DNA of 64,000 nucleotides from Ruegeria sp. 6PALISEP08 (GTDB lineage: Bacteria; Pseudomonadota; Alphaproteobacteria; Rhodobacterales; Rhodobacteraceae). Below, piece by piece: positions 25,372-34,503 of the stretch (position 1 is its first letter; each line of letters begins with the position of its first letter). Below the pieces are notes generated by a model that ran no database searches, was not told the DNA's origin, and saw only the letters and a list, made by a program, of their open reading frames with translations. A program made the position numbers and the translations under genes. Location of the stretch: the NCBI RefSeq assembly GCF_001238295.1, contig NZ_LGXZ01000004.1, forward strand, positions 248,001 to 312,000, in the 5' to 3' direction.

Positions 25372-26429
25372 GCGAAGCCGTTCGAGATCAGGTCGCGTGC
25401 GATTTTGCGGAACGACTCGGCCTGTGGGCTGTCGGGTTTGCTGACCACGATGGGTGCCCCCCCGTCGGCAGCGACACGAATATCCAGATGCAGCGGAATC
25501 TCACCCAGCAACGGTACACCCAGCGTCTCAGCCTCGGAGGCGACACCGCCATGGCCAAACACATGCTCTTCGTGCCCGCAGTTCGAGCAGATGTGGGTCG
25601 ACATGTTTTCAATCATACCCACGATCGGAGTCTTGAGCTGGTTGAACATGTCGATCCCCTTGCGGGCGTCGATCAGGGCTACATCCTGCGGGGTTGAGAC
25701 GACGATAGCACCGTCCACCTGGAATTTCTGACTCAGCGTCAATTGCACATCGCCGGTGCCGGGTGGAAGGTCGACGATCAGCACGTCCAAAGCGCCCCAC
25801 TGAACCTGACCCATCATCTGTTGCAGCGCGCCCATCAGCATGGGTCCGCGCCAGACAACGGCCTGACCTTCGTTGGTCATCAGCCCCATGGACATCATGG
25901 TCACGCCGTGATTGCGCAACGGCAGGATGGTCTTGCCGTCCGGGCTGGCCGGACGACCGGAAACACCCAGCATCCGGGGCTGCGACGGGCCGTAAACATC
26001 AGCGTCCAGCAAACCCACACGGCGACCTTCGGCGGCCAAGGCGCAAGCAAGGTTCGCGGACACGGTGGATTTGCCGACGCCACCTTTACCGGATGCGACC
26101 GCTATGATCCGATCGACACCTGGAACGGCCTGCGGCCCGGTTTGCGATGGCTTGGGCTTCGGCTTCAAATCTGGCGGGGCCTTTTCGGAATGCGCAGTCA
26201 TCATGGCCGAGACATTGGCCACACCGTCAACCATCTGCGCGGCCTTCTCGGCCGTTGCCCGTACAGGCTCCATCTGTTCGGCGTGCTTTGGGTCGATCTC
26301 CAGCACAAAACGCACGGTGTCGCCTTCCACGTTCAGTGCCCGCACAACGCCCGCGCTGACAATATCTTGCCCGGACACCGGATCGGTGATCTTTTTCAGG
26401 TTCGCCAGAACCGCATCACGAACACTCAT
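25368..26429 (-). CDS. Mrp/NBP35-family Fe-S carrier ATPase (ApbC-like)
   Basis: A 353-residue cytoplasmic P-loop ATPase that carries and delivers Fe-S clusters. The N-terminal MIP18-like domain (about 3-80) is followed by the deviant Walker A SGKGGVGKST at residues 113-122, the switch region LLDADVYGPSQPRMLG, and the cluster-binding CxxC (HICSNCGHEEHVFG). Length is normal. It is first in the minus-strand operon and divergent, 123 bases away, from the c-type cytochrome gene. Its location beside a very Fe-S-rich formate dehydrogenase island suggests it serves that system, though such proteins are often general. Confidence 0.92.
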   Translation of the reverse strand: MSVRDAVLANLKKITDPVSGQDIVSAGVVRALNVEGDTVRFVLEIDPKHAEQMEPVRATAEKAAQMVDGVANVSAMMTAHSEKAPPDLKPKPKPSQTGPQAVPGVDRIIAVASGKGGVGKSTVSANLACALAAEGRRVGLLDADVYGPSQPRMLGVSGRPASPDGKTILPLRNHGVTMMSMGLMTNEGQAVVWRGPMLMGALQQMMGQVQWGALDVLIVDLPPGTGDVQLTLSQKFQVDGAIVVSTPQDVALIDARKGIDMFNQLKTPIVGMIENMSTHICSNCGHEEHVFGHGGVASEAETLGVPLLGEIPLHLDIRVAADGGAPIVVSKPDSPQAESFRKIARDLISNGFA

Positions 26430-26552
26430 GCCTCGTTCCCTTTGATGCGCCCTGCTGACAGGGGCGTGCGTGTCGACTCGCCACTCATTGCATGTGTCTC
26501 CGTCTCTTTCAGTTTATTTGACGCACCGCGCCCCGCCCCGTTAGGCTGAGCC

Positions 26553-27281
26553 ATGCGCTTTGTCCTCTTGTGCCTGAGCCTGACGCTCTCTGCCACCCCC
26601 TCTTGGTCACAAGAGGCTATTGGGCTTGCGGCCCCGGCCGAGGTGAATGACTCTGGTCTGTTGCAACATATTCTTCCTCGCTTTTCTCTCAAGACCGGGA
26701 TTCGCGTTATTGCGGATGACACAGGCGTTATGGTCCTGAAGCCCGCCCCGCCCGGCGATCCGGTTTTTGCCCGCAATGATGTAATCTATCACCTCACCAT
26801 CGAAGACAATAAGCGGCAGGCTCGGTTTCGCGACTGGCTGCGTTCGGAGATCGGCAAACGCACCGTTGAGAGTTTTGCGCCCGCGCAGGGCACGCCCTTT
26901 ACCGCCAGCTTTGATCTGACGGTCACTCAGTCGGACGAAACCGTCGACGGCGATACCGTGCTTGGCGAGGAACTGTCGATGACCCATTGCGGGCGATGCC
27001 ATGTGATCGGGCCGAAGAACCGAATGAACGGGCTGGGGTCGACGCCTTCTTTCCCAGTGCTGCGCGCAATGCCCGACTGGTCTGAACGGTTCGAGGCGTT
27101 CTTTGCCTTGAACCCCCACCCCGCGTTTACGCAAATAGACGGGCTGACACCGCCTTTTGACCCCGAACGCCCGTCTCCCATTCACCCGGTCGAGATCACG
27201 CTGGACGATCTTGACGCGATCCTCGCCTTTGTGTCGCGCATCGACGCGGCAGATCTTGGTGCCCCGCTGCAGTTTCAATGA
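26553..27281 (+). CDS. c-type cytochrome with TupA-like N-terminal segment
   Basis: A 242-residue exported protein (signal peptide up to about WSQ at 18-20). A single haem motif CGRCH lies at 146-150. Residues 33-63 (SGLLQHILPRF..TGIRV) and 78-117 (RFRDWL....G...VESFAPAQGTPF) resemble, in order, the start and the end of the tungstate-binding protein encoded at 38718-39536 (SGLLEYILPWF..SGIDV; RFIDWL...G.EAIASF.LEGQQVF), with the middle missing. So the gene looks like a shrunken TupA-type binding protein fused to a cytochrome c domain. It is divergent from mrp and overlaps the polyferredoxin gene tail-to-tail by seven bases. A role in electron transfer from formate dehydrogenase is inferred from place. 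Confidence 0.75.
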   Translation: MRFVLLCLSLTLSATPSWSQEAIGLAAPAEVNDSGLLQHILPRFSLKTGIRVIADDTGVMVLKPAPPGDPVFARNDVIYHLTIEDNKRQARFRDWLRSEIGKRTVESFAPAQGTPFTASFDLTVTQSDETVDGDTVLGEELSMTHCGRCHVIGPKNRMNGLGSTPSFPVLRAMPDWSERFEAFFALNPHPAFTQIDGLTPPFDPERPSPIHPVEITLDDLDAILAFVSRIDAADLGAPLQFQ

Positions 27282-29227
27282 TCCTTTCTGTCCGAATAAT
27301 AGTCTTCGGTGGTAACGACCCGAGGCTTGGGGTTTGACTGGAACGGATTGTCCTGCTGTTGGAACTGCGTATTCACCCTACAATTGTCACACATCTGGAT
27401 CATTCGTGCCTGATCCGACGTGGCAAACATCGGGTGCGTGCCCGAAAGCTTCTCCATGATCCGTTCCACAGTAGATTTCACCCCAAACAATGCACCACAT
27501 TCAACGCAAGCAAAGGGCTCCTCTTCATTGAGCACTTGCTGCGACAGGGCCGCATCACTCAAATCAAGCTGTGGGACTAGAGTGATCGCGTCTTCCGGGC
27601 AGATCGTCTTGCACATCCCGCATTGCAGACAGGCATCCTGCTGAAAGTTGAGTTGCGGCTTGTCCGGGTTGTCGATCAGTGCACCAGACGGGCACAGCGA
27701 CACACAGCTGAGACACAAGGTGCAACTGTCCTTGTTTACCGCCACCGCCCCATAAGGCGCATTTTCGGGCAGCGGCAACGGTGCCTCAGCCTGCGGGTTC
27801 AGAGCCTGCGCAGCCAATCGCGCGATCTGTCGGCGATTCCCCAGTGGCAGAACCGGATCAGCCAGAGGCTGCGGCACGTCTTGACCATAGAGCAGATCAG
27901 ACATGGCATCGGGATCAACCTCATCAATCAGGCCGATCCCGTCTGACCCGGCAATAGCGTGTGCCAGTGCAACCTCGCGATCCAGCGCGTCCCGCTCGGT
28001 CGTGGGCGCGAGCAGCACATCCACACGAGCAAATCCGTGCGCCAAGGCGGCAAGCATCTCGGCGTGACCGAAGCCCGATATAACATTTAGTTCCAACGGG
28101 ATAACATCCGAAGGTAAACCACGGCCAAAGCGTGCTGACAGCCGGATCATCTCGGACCCATGCGCATCATGGATCAGCAGTCGAGGCGCAGAACCTCCTG
28201 CACGTCGATAGGTGCGCGCCAGGATATGCATCCGGGACAACAGCGCCGATACACTCGGGTCCTCATAGGTGATCGCGGTTGACGGGCACAGAGCAGCACA
28301 CGCACCACATCCGGCGCAGACCATCGGATCGATGCTCACATGCTCTCCCGCTGGTGTAATCGCCCCGGTTGGGCAAACATCCAAGCAGTTAGAGCAGCCC
28401 ACCTGTTCGGCCCGCGAATGCGCGCAGAGTGTTTCTTCCAAACGCACGTACAGGGGCTTTTCGAACGTACCAACAAGTTGCGCAGCCTCAAACGCCAGAC
28501 GTTCAACAGCCACCGCGTCTTTTGGATCGGCCCTCAGATATCCCTCGCGCTTGGCTGGGGCTTGTACAAAGGGCGTGCTCCCTGTCAGGTCCAGAATAAT
28601 GTCACAAGCGGAATGTGCACCATCCTTAGGGTCAGTCCATGTGAAAGCGCCACGCCCACCCGGCACAACCTGTTGCAAAGCGTCCAGACGCAGGGAAAAA
28701 CCGCCCAGCGCCCCGGACACGGACTTCACCTTACCGCGAACCACATCGAACGCGCGCGAAGTCGGCTCTGCCTGATCCGTGGTCAGTATGGTCACAGCCA
28801 AGGTTCCCGCCAATTTCTCAGCCAGATCAAATCCCACCGCACCGGGGCCGATGATGAAGCAGGTTCCCTCGCTTATGACATCGACGCTGGGCGTGACCGG
28901 TTGCGGCAACAGCGCCTCAGCCGCCAATGCCGCCATCTTGGGTGCCGCATCTGCGCCCTGTTCGGACCAACCCGCACGGTCGCGCAGGTCAAAAAAGCCG
29001 GGCGTGTCAATACCCAGATCTTCAGCCAAAGACTGGAACACCTCCTGCTCTTGCAGGCAGGCGATCACGGCTTCCCCTTCTTGCATCAGGTCGGCGGCGG
29101 ATTGCAGTTGGGTTGTGCAAAGGGTCGTGTGCACCTTGGAACAGGTCAGCCCGCAGGCGCTTTCGATCCTCTCGGGGTCCAGCGCCTGTGTTCCGGCGCA
29201 GTCGCATAACAATATTTTGGTGCCCAT
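27275..29227 (-). CDS. 650-residue multi-cluster 4Fe-4S protein of the formate dehydrogenase island
   Basis: Cytoplasmic iron-sulfur protein. Residues 1-110 hold an N-terminal domain with scattered cysteines (LLCDCAGTQ, SACGLTCS, TTLCTTQ). A central region has a GPGAVGFDLAEKL motif reminiscent of a dinucleotide-binding loop (about 128-140). Two pairs of ferredoxin-type CxxCxxCxxxCP motifs follow (CSNCLDVCP and CAGCGACAALCP near 280-320; CTLCLSCVSLCP and CLQCGMCKTICP near 505-550), then C-terminal CVEC and CDNC pairs. It is similar to polyferredoxins I recall next to FDH genes. It would relay electrons or assist cluster insertion. It is divergent from the DUF3305 gene across 258 bases. Confidence 0.82.
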   Translation of the reverse strand: MGTKILLCDCAGTQALDPERIESACGLTCSKVHTTLCTTQLQSAADLMQEGEAVIACLQEQEVFQSLAEDLGIDTPGFFDLRDRAGWSEQGADAAPKMAALAAEALLPQPVTPSVDVISEGTCFIIGPGAVGFDLAEKLAGTLAVTILTTDQAEPTSRAFDVVRGKVKSVSGALGGFSLRLDALQQVVPGGRGAFTWTDPKDGAHSACDIILDLTGSTPFVQAPAKREGYLRADPKDAVAVERLAFEAAQLVGTFEKPLYVRLEETLCAHSRAEQVGCSNCLDVCPTGAITPAGEHVSIDPMVCAGCGACAALCPSTAITYEDPSVSALLSRMHILARTYRRAGGSAPRLLIHDAHGSEMIRLSARFGRGLPSDVIPLELNVISGFGHAEMLAALAHGFARVDVLLAPTTERDALDREVALAHAIAGSDGIGLIDEVDPDAMSDLLYGQDVPQPLADPVLPLGNRRQIARLAAQALNPQAEAPLPLPENAPYGAVAVNKDSCTLCLSCVSLCPSGALIDNPDKPQLNFQQDACLQCGMCKTICPEDAITLVPQLDLSDAALSQQVLNEEEPFACVECGALFGVKSTVERIMEKLSGTHPMFATSDQARMIQMCDNCRVNTQFQQQDNPFQSNPKPRVVTTEDYYSDRKDH

Positions 29228-29383
29228 GTCCCCTCCAGTGGGAAGCCATCCCGTGCAATTAAGGCTGTATCCTCAGCCCGACAACTTCAACCCCCCTGAA
29301 GCGCGCCGGGTGCCAAGCTGCATTGGGGCGCAAAATAGCAGGAAACCAAAGTGTTTTGTGGCCCGCTCACGAAGATGCGACCA

Positions 29384-29402
29384 AGACTTACGACCAAAGT
29401 CT
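29384..29402. promoter_or_regulatory. Inverted repeat in the polyferredoxin/DUF3305 divergent region
   Basis: AGACTT (29384-29389) and AAGTCT (29397-29402) form an inverted repeat with a seven-base spacer. The flanks also read CGACCAA twice in direct orientation (29378-29384 and 29391-29397). It lies 84 bases upstream of the DUF3305 start, a place suited to an operator for the formate dehydrogenase operon. No binding protein is known. Confidence 0.35.
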
Positions 29403-29485
29403 AAGAGTGCAGGCTTGGCACAAAGACAGATTGTGTACCATAGTGTTCATGGAAAGGCACGGGAGAGCCTTACGGGGAGGAGCCA

Positions 29486-30040
29486 GTGGCCAAGGCCGCA
29501 AGCCAAATCGAAATGCCGGTTGGCGTCATCGTGCGCAAGACACCCGGGGTCACACGTTGGGCCCGTTGGAGTTGGCGTGCAGTGGCCGCCGTGCCCGGTG
29601 CAGGCCCTGCCGATTGGCAGGTTCTGCGTCGTGAAGACGATGCGGTTGAATACCACGCAGCCACCTTGCCCCTGACCCTCTGGGCAGATGAGACCGAGGC
29701 TTACATGGTCAATCTGTCGGACGGGCAGCCATCGCTTTATCTGGTGTTGCGGGATGAATTGCAGGGGGATGTTCCTCTGAACGCGGTACTTGTCACTGCC
29801 TCACCTTTTGAGGGGCAGGACTATGCCGATACCGGCGAAGAGATCGTCGAGAAAATTCCCATGACCGAAGGGCTGATTGCCTGGGTGAGGGACTTCACAC
29901 TCAAGCATCATGAGCACGAAGTGTTCATAAAGCGCCGCCGGGACAAAAAACGCACCGACTTGGTCGAGGATGGCAAGGGCGACGCTCGTATCCGTCAGGA
30001 CTCGGATGTCTACCGCGCGCCCAGAAAGGTGCTGCAATGA
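29486..30040 (+). CDS. DUF3305 protein
   Basis: A 184-residue cytoplasmic protein of the DUF3305 family, opening IEMPVGVIVRKTPGVTRWARWSWRAV, the family hallmark, with a C-terminus rich in basic residues (KRRRDKKRTDL). Translation starts at GTG 29486 behind GGGGAGGAG. It is the first gene of the formate dehydrogenase operon and overlaps the DUF3306 gene by four bases. Both families are found almost only in such operons, so an assembly or regulatory role is likely; the mechanism is unknown. Confidence 0.87.
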   Translation: MAKAASQIEMPVGVIVRKTPGVTRWARWSWRAVAAVPGAGPADWQVLRREDDAVEYHAATLPLTLWADETEAYMVNLSDGQPSLYLVLRDELQGDVPLNAVLVTASPFEGQDYADTGEEIVEKIPMTEGLIAWVRDFTLKHHEHEVFIKRRRDKKRTDLVEDGKGDARIRQDSDVYRAPRKVLQ

Positions 30041-30627
30041 CCCAGTCCCGCGATTTCTGGTCCCGCCGAAAGGCCGCTGTTCAAGCTGAAGCCGAAGCCG
30101 AGGTGATTGCGGTCGAAGAACAAGCTGTCGCGGCGCGGCAGGCCGAATTGCAAGAGAAGAGTGATGCCGAGATACTGGCCGAGTTCGATCTGCCCGACCC
30201 GGATACGCTGCAACCAGGCGATGATGTGTCGGGCTTTATGGCAAAGGCCCTACCTGATCGCCTGCGTCGACGTGCGTTGCGGCAGTTGTGGCGCCTGAAC
30301 CCGGTTCTGGCCAACGTGGATGGGCTGGTTGACTACGGCGAAGACTATACCGACGCAGCCTGTGTGATCGAGAACCTCCAGACGGCGTATCAGGTTGGCA
30401 AGGGCATGCTGGCCCATGTCGAAGCGTTGGCAGCGGCGGAGGCCCCCCAAGAGGATGAGAGCGACTTCGAAGTTGAGCCCTCGCTTGAACTGGAGACGGA
30501 GCCAGCGCCTCAGATTGACTCACCCCCTGCCTCAGAGGTGCCTCTGGCAGAGGCAGAAATCGAGGTCGAAGACGAGATGGAAATGACCCCGGCGCCACGC
30601 CGCATGAAATTTGAATTTGAAGGATAA
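30037..30627 (+). CDS. DUF3306 protein
   Basis: A 196-residue acidic protein with family features RDFWSRRKAAVQAE at the N-terminus, LPDPDTLQPGDDVSGFMAKALPDRLRRRALRQLWRLNPVLANVDGLVDYGEDYTD in the middle, a Glu/Pro-rich low-complexity stretch (about 135-185), and the basic end PRRMKFEFEG. It is translationally coupled to DUF3305 (ATGA overlap) and three bases from the TorD gene. Partner of DUF3305 in formate dehydrogenase operons; function unknown. Confidence 0.87.
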   Translation: MTQSRDFWSRRKAAVQAEAEAEVIAVEEQAVAARQAELQEKSDAEILAEFDLPDPDTLQPGDDVSGFMAKALPDRLRRRALRQLWRLNPVLANVDGLVDYGEDYTDAACVIENLQTAYQVGKGMLAHVEALAAAEAPQEDESDFEVEPSLELETEPAPQIDSPPASEVPLAEAEIEVEDEMEMTPAPRRMKFEFEG

Positions 30628-30630
30628 CAG

Positions 30631-31242
30631 ATGACCGCAAGCAACGCGCAAAATATGGACATCTCGGCCGAGGATCGGCTGCGCGCGGATTTCTATAATT
30701 TTCTGGGTTTGCTTCTGGCTGGCCCACCCGATCAGTTGCTTCTGGGACAGATGGCGGGGCTGAGCGGAGACGACACCGATCTGGGTCAGGCCATTCAGGC
30801 AATGGCGCGTGTGGCCAAGGTCACCAAGCCCGCCGCCGCCGAGCGTGAGTTCAACGCACTGTTCATTGGGCTGGGTCGTGGCGAGTTGCTGCCTTATGCC
30901 AGTTTTTATCTGACGGGGTTCCTGAACGAAAAACCTCTGGCGCAATTGCGCAATGACATGGCCGTCCGGGGGATCACCCGTGCGCAGAATGTGTTCGAGC
31001 CCGAAGACAACATCGCCTCTCTGATGGAAATGATGGCGGGCATGATCGTCGGACGTTTTGGCGCCACTGCATCGCTCGAGGACCAAAAGGCGTTCTGGAA
31101 CAAGCATATCGGCCCCTGGGCCGCGCATTTTTACTCTGATTTGGAAGCTGCCGAAACCTCGGTTCTTTATGCATCCGTCGGCACAGCCGGGCGCGTGTTC
31201 ATGGAGATCGAGAGGGAAGCCTTCCGAATGACGACAGCGTGA
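30631..31242 (+). CDS. TorD/DmsD-family chaperone for formate dehydrogenase
   Basis: A 203-residue all-helical cytoplasmic chaperone. It shows RADFYNFLGLLLAGPP near the start and the family motif region YASFYLTGFLNEKPLAQLRNDM, followed by EDNIASLMEMMAGMI (typical E-x-x-D-x-I-x-x-L-x-E-x-M pattern). TorD proteins bind the twin-arginine leader and apo-form of molybdopterin enzymes and hold them until cofactor insertion is complete. The downstream FDH alpha gene with its own twin-arginine leader is the obvious client. Confidence 0.9.
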   Translation: MTASNAQNMDISAEDRLRADFYNFLGLLLAGPPDQLLLGQMAGLSGDDTDLGQAIQAMARVAKVTKPAAAEREFNALFIGLGRGELLPYASFYLTGFLNEKPLAQLRNDMAVRGITRAQNVFEPEDNIASLMEMMAGMIVGRFGATASLEDQKAFWNKHIGPWAAHFYSDLEAAETSVLYASVGTAGRVFMEIEREAFRMTTA

Positions 31243-31303
31243 TGCGCTGTCATTCGCCAGCGCCCAAACGGGCGTTACACTGCAATTGGGAAAGGAGGTT
31301 CCC

Positions 31304-31492
31304 ATGAGCAAGACCAAGGAACAAGGCGCCTCGCGCCGTGACTTCCTGAAACTGGCCGGAACCGCAGCGCCTGCTGCTGTTGCCGCCGCAAGCCTGACCG
31401 GGGAAGCCGAGGCAGCCGAGCTGCCGACCGACGAAACCCGCATTCAGGACACCGCGCATACACGCGCCTACATCGAAAGCACCCGGTTCTAG
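31304..31492 (+). CDS. Small twin-arginine-signal protein of formate dehydrogenase region
   Basis: A 62-residue protein whose N-terminus is a twin-arginine signal (SRRDFLKLAGTAAPAAVAAAS, with RR at residues 11-12), leaving a short mature tail ending DTAHTRAYIESTRF. ATG 31304 has AAAGGAGG seven bases upstream. It matches the known 'formate dehydrogenase region TAT target' family (TIGR02811). Proteins of this type precede FDH alpha genes; they may be a small subunit or assembly aid. A 105-base gap separates it from the alpha gene. Confidence 0.88.
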   Translation: MSKTKEQGASRRDFLKLAGTAAPAAVAAASLTGEAEAAELPTDETRIQDTAHTRAYIESTRF

Positions 31493-31597
31493 GATCGGGC
31501 GCCTTCACATCCGACAGACGGTTGCGATTGGCCCTGACGTCGGCTTCAGCAGTACCAAGCCAGCCGTGGCGTACACGGCGCGCAAGGGAGGAAACAA

Positions 31598-34492
31598 ATG
31601 CTTAGGAAAAAGACCAACGGGGTTGCGAGACGCCCCCAGCGGACAAGTATCCTGTCCCAGGTCGGCGAAAAAACCGTCGATCGCCGCGCATTTCTGCGTG
31701 GCTCGGGCCTCACGATCGGCGGTCTTGCCGCGATCAGCGCCACGGGTGGAACCGTGACGCCAGCCAGTGCCCAGACAGCGGCCAATCAGGCCGTCGAGAA
31801 TATCAAATCCATCTGCACCCACTGCTCGGTCGGATGTACGGTTATCGCCGAAGTGCAGAACGGTGTCTGGATCGGGCAGGAACCCGGTTGGGACAGCCCC
31901 TTCAACCTGGGCGCACACTGCGCCAAGGGCGCTGCCGTTCGAGAGCACGCGCATGGTGAACGCCGCCTCAAGTACCCGATGAAAAAAGAAGGCGGCGAGT
32001 GGAAGCGCATCAGCTGGGAAGAAGCGATCAACGAGATCGGCGACGGCATGATGAGCATCCGCGAAGAATCCGGGCCGGACAGCGTATACTGGCTGGGTTC
32101 AGCCAAACATAACAACGAACAGGCCTACCTGTTCCGCAAGTTTGCTGCCTATTGGGGCACGAACAACGTGGACCATCAGGCCCGTATCTGCCACTCAACC
32201 ACTGTTGCGGGGGTTGCGAATACATGGGGCTACGGCGCCATGACCAATTCGTATAACGACATCCACAACTCTCGGGCTATCTTCATTATCGGCGGTAACC
32301 CGGCCGAGGCGCACCCGGTCTCGCTGCTGCACGTTTTGCGCGCGAAAGAGCAGAACAACGCCCCGCTGATCGTCTGCGATCCGCGCTTTACGCGCACCGC
32401 GGCGCATGCGGATGAATATGTCCGCTTCCGCCCCGGTACCGACGTCGCTTTGGTCTGGGGTATTCTGTGGCACATCTTCGACAACGGATGGGAGGACAAA
32501 GAGTTCATCCGCACCCGTGTCTGGGGGATGGACCAGATCCGTGAAGAGGTCGCCAAGTGGAACCCGGATGAGGTCGAACGCGTCACCGGTACGCCGGGAT
32601 CGCAGCTGAAGCGTGTTGCGCGCACCATGGCCAACAACCGTCCTGGAACGGTGATCTGGTGTATGGGTGGCACGCAGCATACCAACGGCAACAACAACAC
32701 CCGCGCTTACTGCGTGCTACAGCTTGCGCTTGGCAACATGGGCACCTCGGGTGGTGGCACCAACATCTTCCGCGGCCATGACAACGTGCAGGGTGCGACG
32801 GACCTCGGTGTTCTGTCCCATACCCTGCCCGGCTACTATGGTCTTTCGGCCGGTGCCTGGGGACACTGGGCCCGTGTCTGGGGTGAAGAACCGGAATGGC
32901 TAGCTGGCCAGTTCGCCTCGATCAAAGACAAGGAAGGCAAGGACAAGCCGCTGCAGAACGAACGCGGCATACCTGTTTCCCGTTGGATCGATGGTGTTCT
33001 GGAAGACCCGGCAAACATGGATCAGGACAACAATGTCCGCGCTATGGTTCTGTGGGGCCACGCGCCCAACTCGCAGACCCGGATGACGGAAATGAAGACG
33101 GCGATGGAGAAGCTGGACATGCTGGTCGTGATCGACCCGTATCCCACCGTCTCGGCCGTTCTGCATGACCGTACCGATGGCGTTTACCTGTTGCCCGCCT
33201 GTACGCAGTTCGAAACTCGTGGCTCGGTCACGGCATCGAACCGGTCGCTGCAGTGGCGCGACAAGGTTGTGGAACCACTGTTCGAAAGTCTGCCGGACGA
33301 GGTCATCATGGCCAAGTTCGCAAACAAGTTCGGATGGGCAGACCGACTCTTCCGCAATATCGAAATGGATGACCCGGAAACCCCGAATGTTGAAAGCATC
33401 ACACGTGAGTTCAACTCCGGCCTCTGGACCATCGGTTACACCGGTCAATCGCCGGAACGGCTGAAAAGCCATATGGCCAACCAGCATACGTTCGACAGAA
33501 CCACGCTGCAGGCAATCGGCGGACCAAACGACGGCGAGTACTACGGTCTGCCCTGGCCTTGCTGGGGAACTGCTGAGATGGGTCATACGGGGACTCCGAA
33601 CCTCTATGACATGTCCAAACCGGTGGCCGAAGGCGGCCTGACCTTCCGTGCCCGCTTTGGCGTGGAACGCGATGGCGACAATCTGCTGGCCGAAGGGGTC
33701 TATAGCGTTGGATCGGAAATTCAGGATGGATACCCTGAATTCACGATGCAGATGCTGATGGACCTGGGTTGGGACGGCGATCTGACCGACGAAGAGCGCG
33801 CGGCCATTGACGCCGTTGCCGGTCCAAAGACCAACTGGAAAACTGACCTTTCGGGCGGTATCCAGCGCGTCGCAATCAATCATGGCTGTGCGCCCTTCGG
33901 GAACGCAAAGGCACGCGCGGTTGTCTGGACCTTCCCGGATCCGATCCCGCTGCATCGCGAGCCGCTCTATACCAACCGGCGCGATCTGGTCGAGGACTAT
34001 CCGACCTACGAAGATCGTCAGGCCTATCGCCTACCCACCCTTTACGCTTCGATCCAGAAGAACGACTTTTCAAAGGATTACCCGATAATCCTGACGTCTG
34101 GTCGTCTGGTCGAATATGAAGGCGGCGGCGATGAGACACGGTCGAACCCGTGGCTGGCTGAGCTGCAGCAGGACATGTTCGTCGAGATCAATCCGCGCGA
34201 TGCCAACAACCTTGGTATTCGCGACGGATCACAGGTCTGGGTCGAAGGTCCCGAGGGCGGCAAGGTCAAGGTGATGGCGATGCTGACCAATAGGGTCGGT
34301 GCCGGCGTGGCCTTCATGCCGTTCCACTTTGGCGGCCATTTCCAGGGCGAAGACCAGCGGCACAAGTACCCCGCCGGAGCAGACCCCTATGTGCTGGGTG
34401 AAAGTACCAACACCGCCCAGACCTACGGCTATGATTCAGTGACCCAGATGCAGGAGACCAAGTGTACTCTCTGCAAAATCTGGGCAGCGTAA
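31598..34492 (+). CDS. Formate dehydrogenase alpha subunit (catalytic, Mo/W-bis-MGD)
   Basis: Oxidises formate to CO2 on the periplasmic side. The 964-residue protein has a twin-arginine leader ([18 protein letters not shown]), an N-terminal 4Fe-4S motif ([10 protein letters not shown]...HCAKGA), and the molybdopterin oxidoreductase and dinucleotide-binding domains. The catalytic site is Cys198-His199 in [11 protein letters not shown], a cysteine rather than selenocysteine (codon TGC at 32189). [10 protein letters not shown] and [19 protein letters not shown] are FDH hallmarks. Start ATG 31598 follows GGAGGAAACAA. The adjacent tungstate transporter suggests a tungsten form, which sequence cannot prove. 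Confidence 0.95.
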   Translation: MLRKKTNGVARRPQRTSILSQVGEKTVDRRAFLRGSGLTIGGLAAISATGGTVTPASAQTAANQAVENIKSICTHCSVGCTVIAEVQNGVWIGQEPGWDSPFNLGAHCAKGAAVREHAHGERRLKYPMKKEGGEWKRISWEEAINEIGDGMMSIREESGPDSVYWLGSAKHNNEQAYLFRKFAAYWGTNNVDHQARICHSTTVAGVANTWGYGAMTNSYNDIHNSRAIFIIGGNPAEAHPVSLLHVLRAKEQNNAPLIVCDPRFTRTAAHADEYVRFRPGTDVALVWGILWHIFDNGWEDKEFIRTRVWGMDQIREEVAKWNPDEVERVTGTPGSQLKRVARTMANNRPGTVIWCMGGTQHTNGNNNTRAYCVLQLALGNMGTSGGGTNIFRGHDNVQGATDLGVLSHTLPGYYGLSAGAWGHWARVWGEEPEWLAGQFASIKDKEGKDKPLQNERGIPVSRWIDGVLEDPANMDQDNNVRAMVLWGHAPNSQTRMTEMKTAMEKLDMLVVIDPYPTVSAVLHDRTDGVYLLPACTQFETRGSVTASNRSLQWRDKVVEPLFESLPDEVIMAKFANKFGWADRLFRNIEMDDPETPNVESITREFNSGLWTIGYTGQSPERLKSHMANQHTFDRTTLQAIGGPNDGEYYGLPWPCWGTAEMGHTGTPNLYDMSKPVAEGGLTFRARFGVERDGDNLLAEGVYSVGSEIQDGYPEFTMQMLMDLGWDGDLTDEERAAIDAVAGPKTNWKTDLSGGIQRVAINHGCAPFGNAKARAVVWTFPDPIPLHREPLYTNRRDLVEDYPTYEDRQAYRLPTLYASIQKNDFSKDYPIILTSGRLVEYEGGGDETRSNPWLAELQQDMFVEINPRDANNLGIRDGSQVWVEGPEGGKVKVMAMLTNRVGAGVAFMPFHFGGHFQGEDQRHKYPAGADPYVLGESTNTAQTYGYDSVTQMQETKCTLCKIWAA

Positions 34493-34503
34493 GGAGGACG
34501 ATA

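Noticed and set aside
32900-33955. 351-codon antisense frame inside the FDH alpha gene
   Set aside because: The sense frame holds conserved molybdopterin-oxidoreductase sequence throughout; the antisense frame has no known motif or start site.
31598-34492. Possible selenocysteine formate dehydrogenase
   Set aside because: The catalytic position is TGC (Cys198) with no in-frame TGA, so no selenocysteine insertion is needed.
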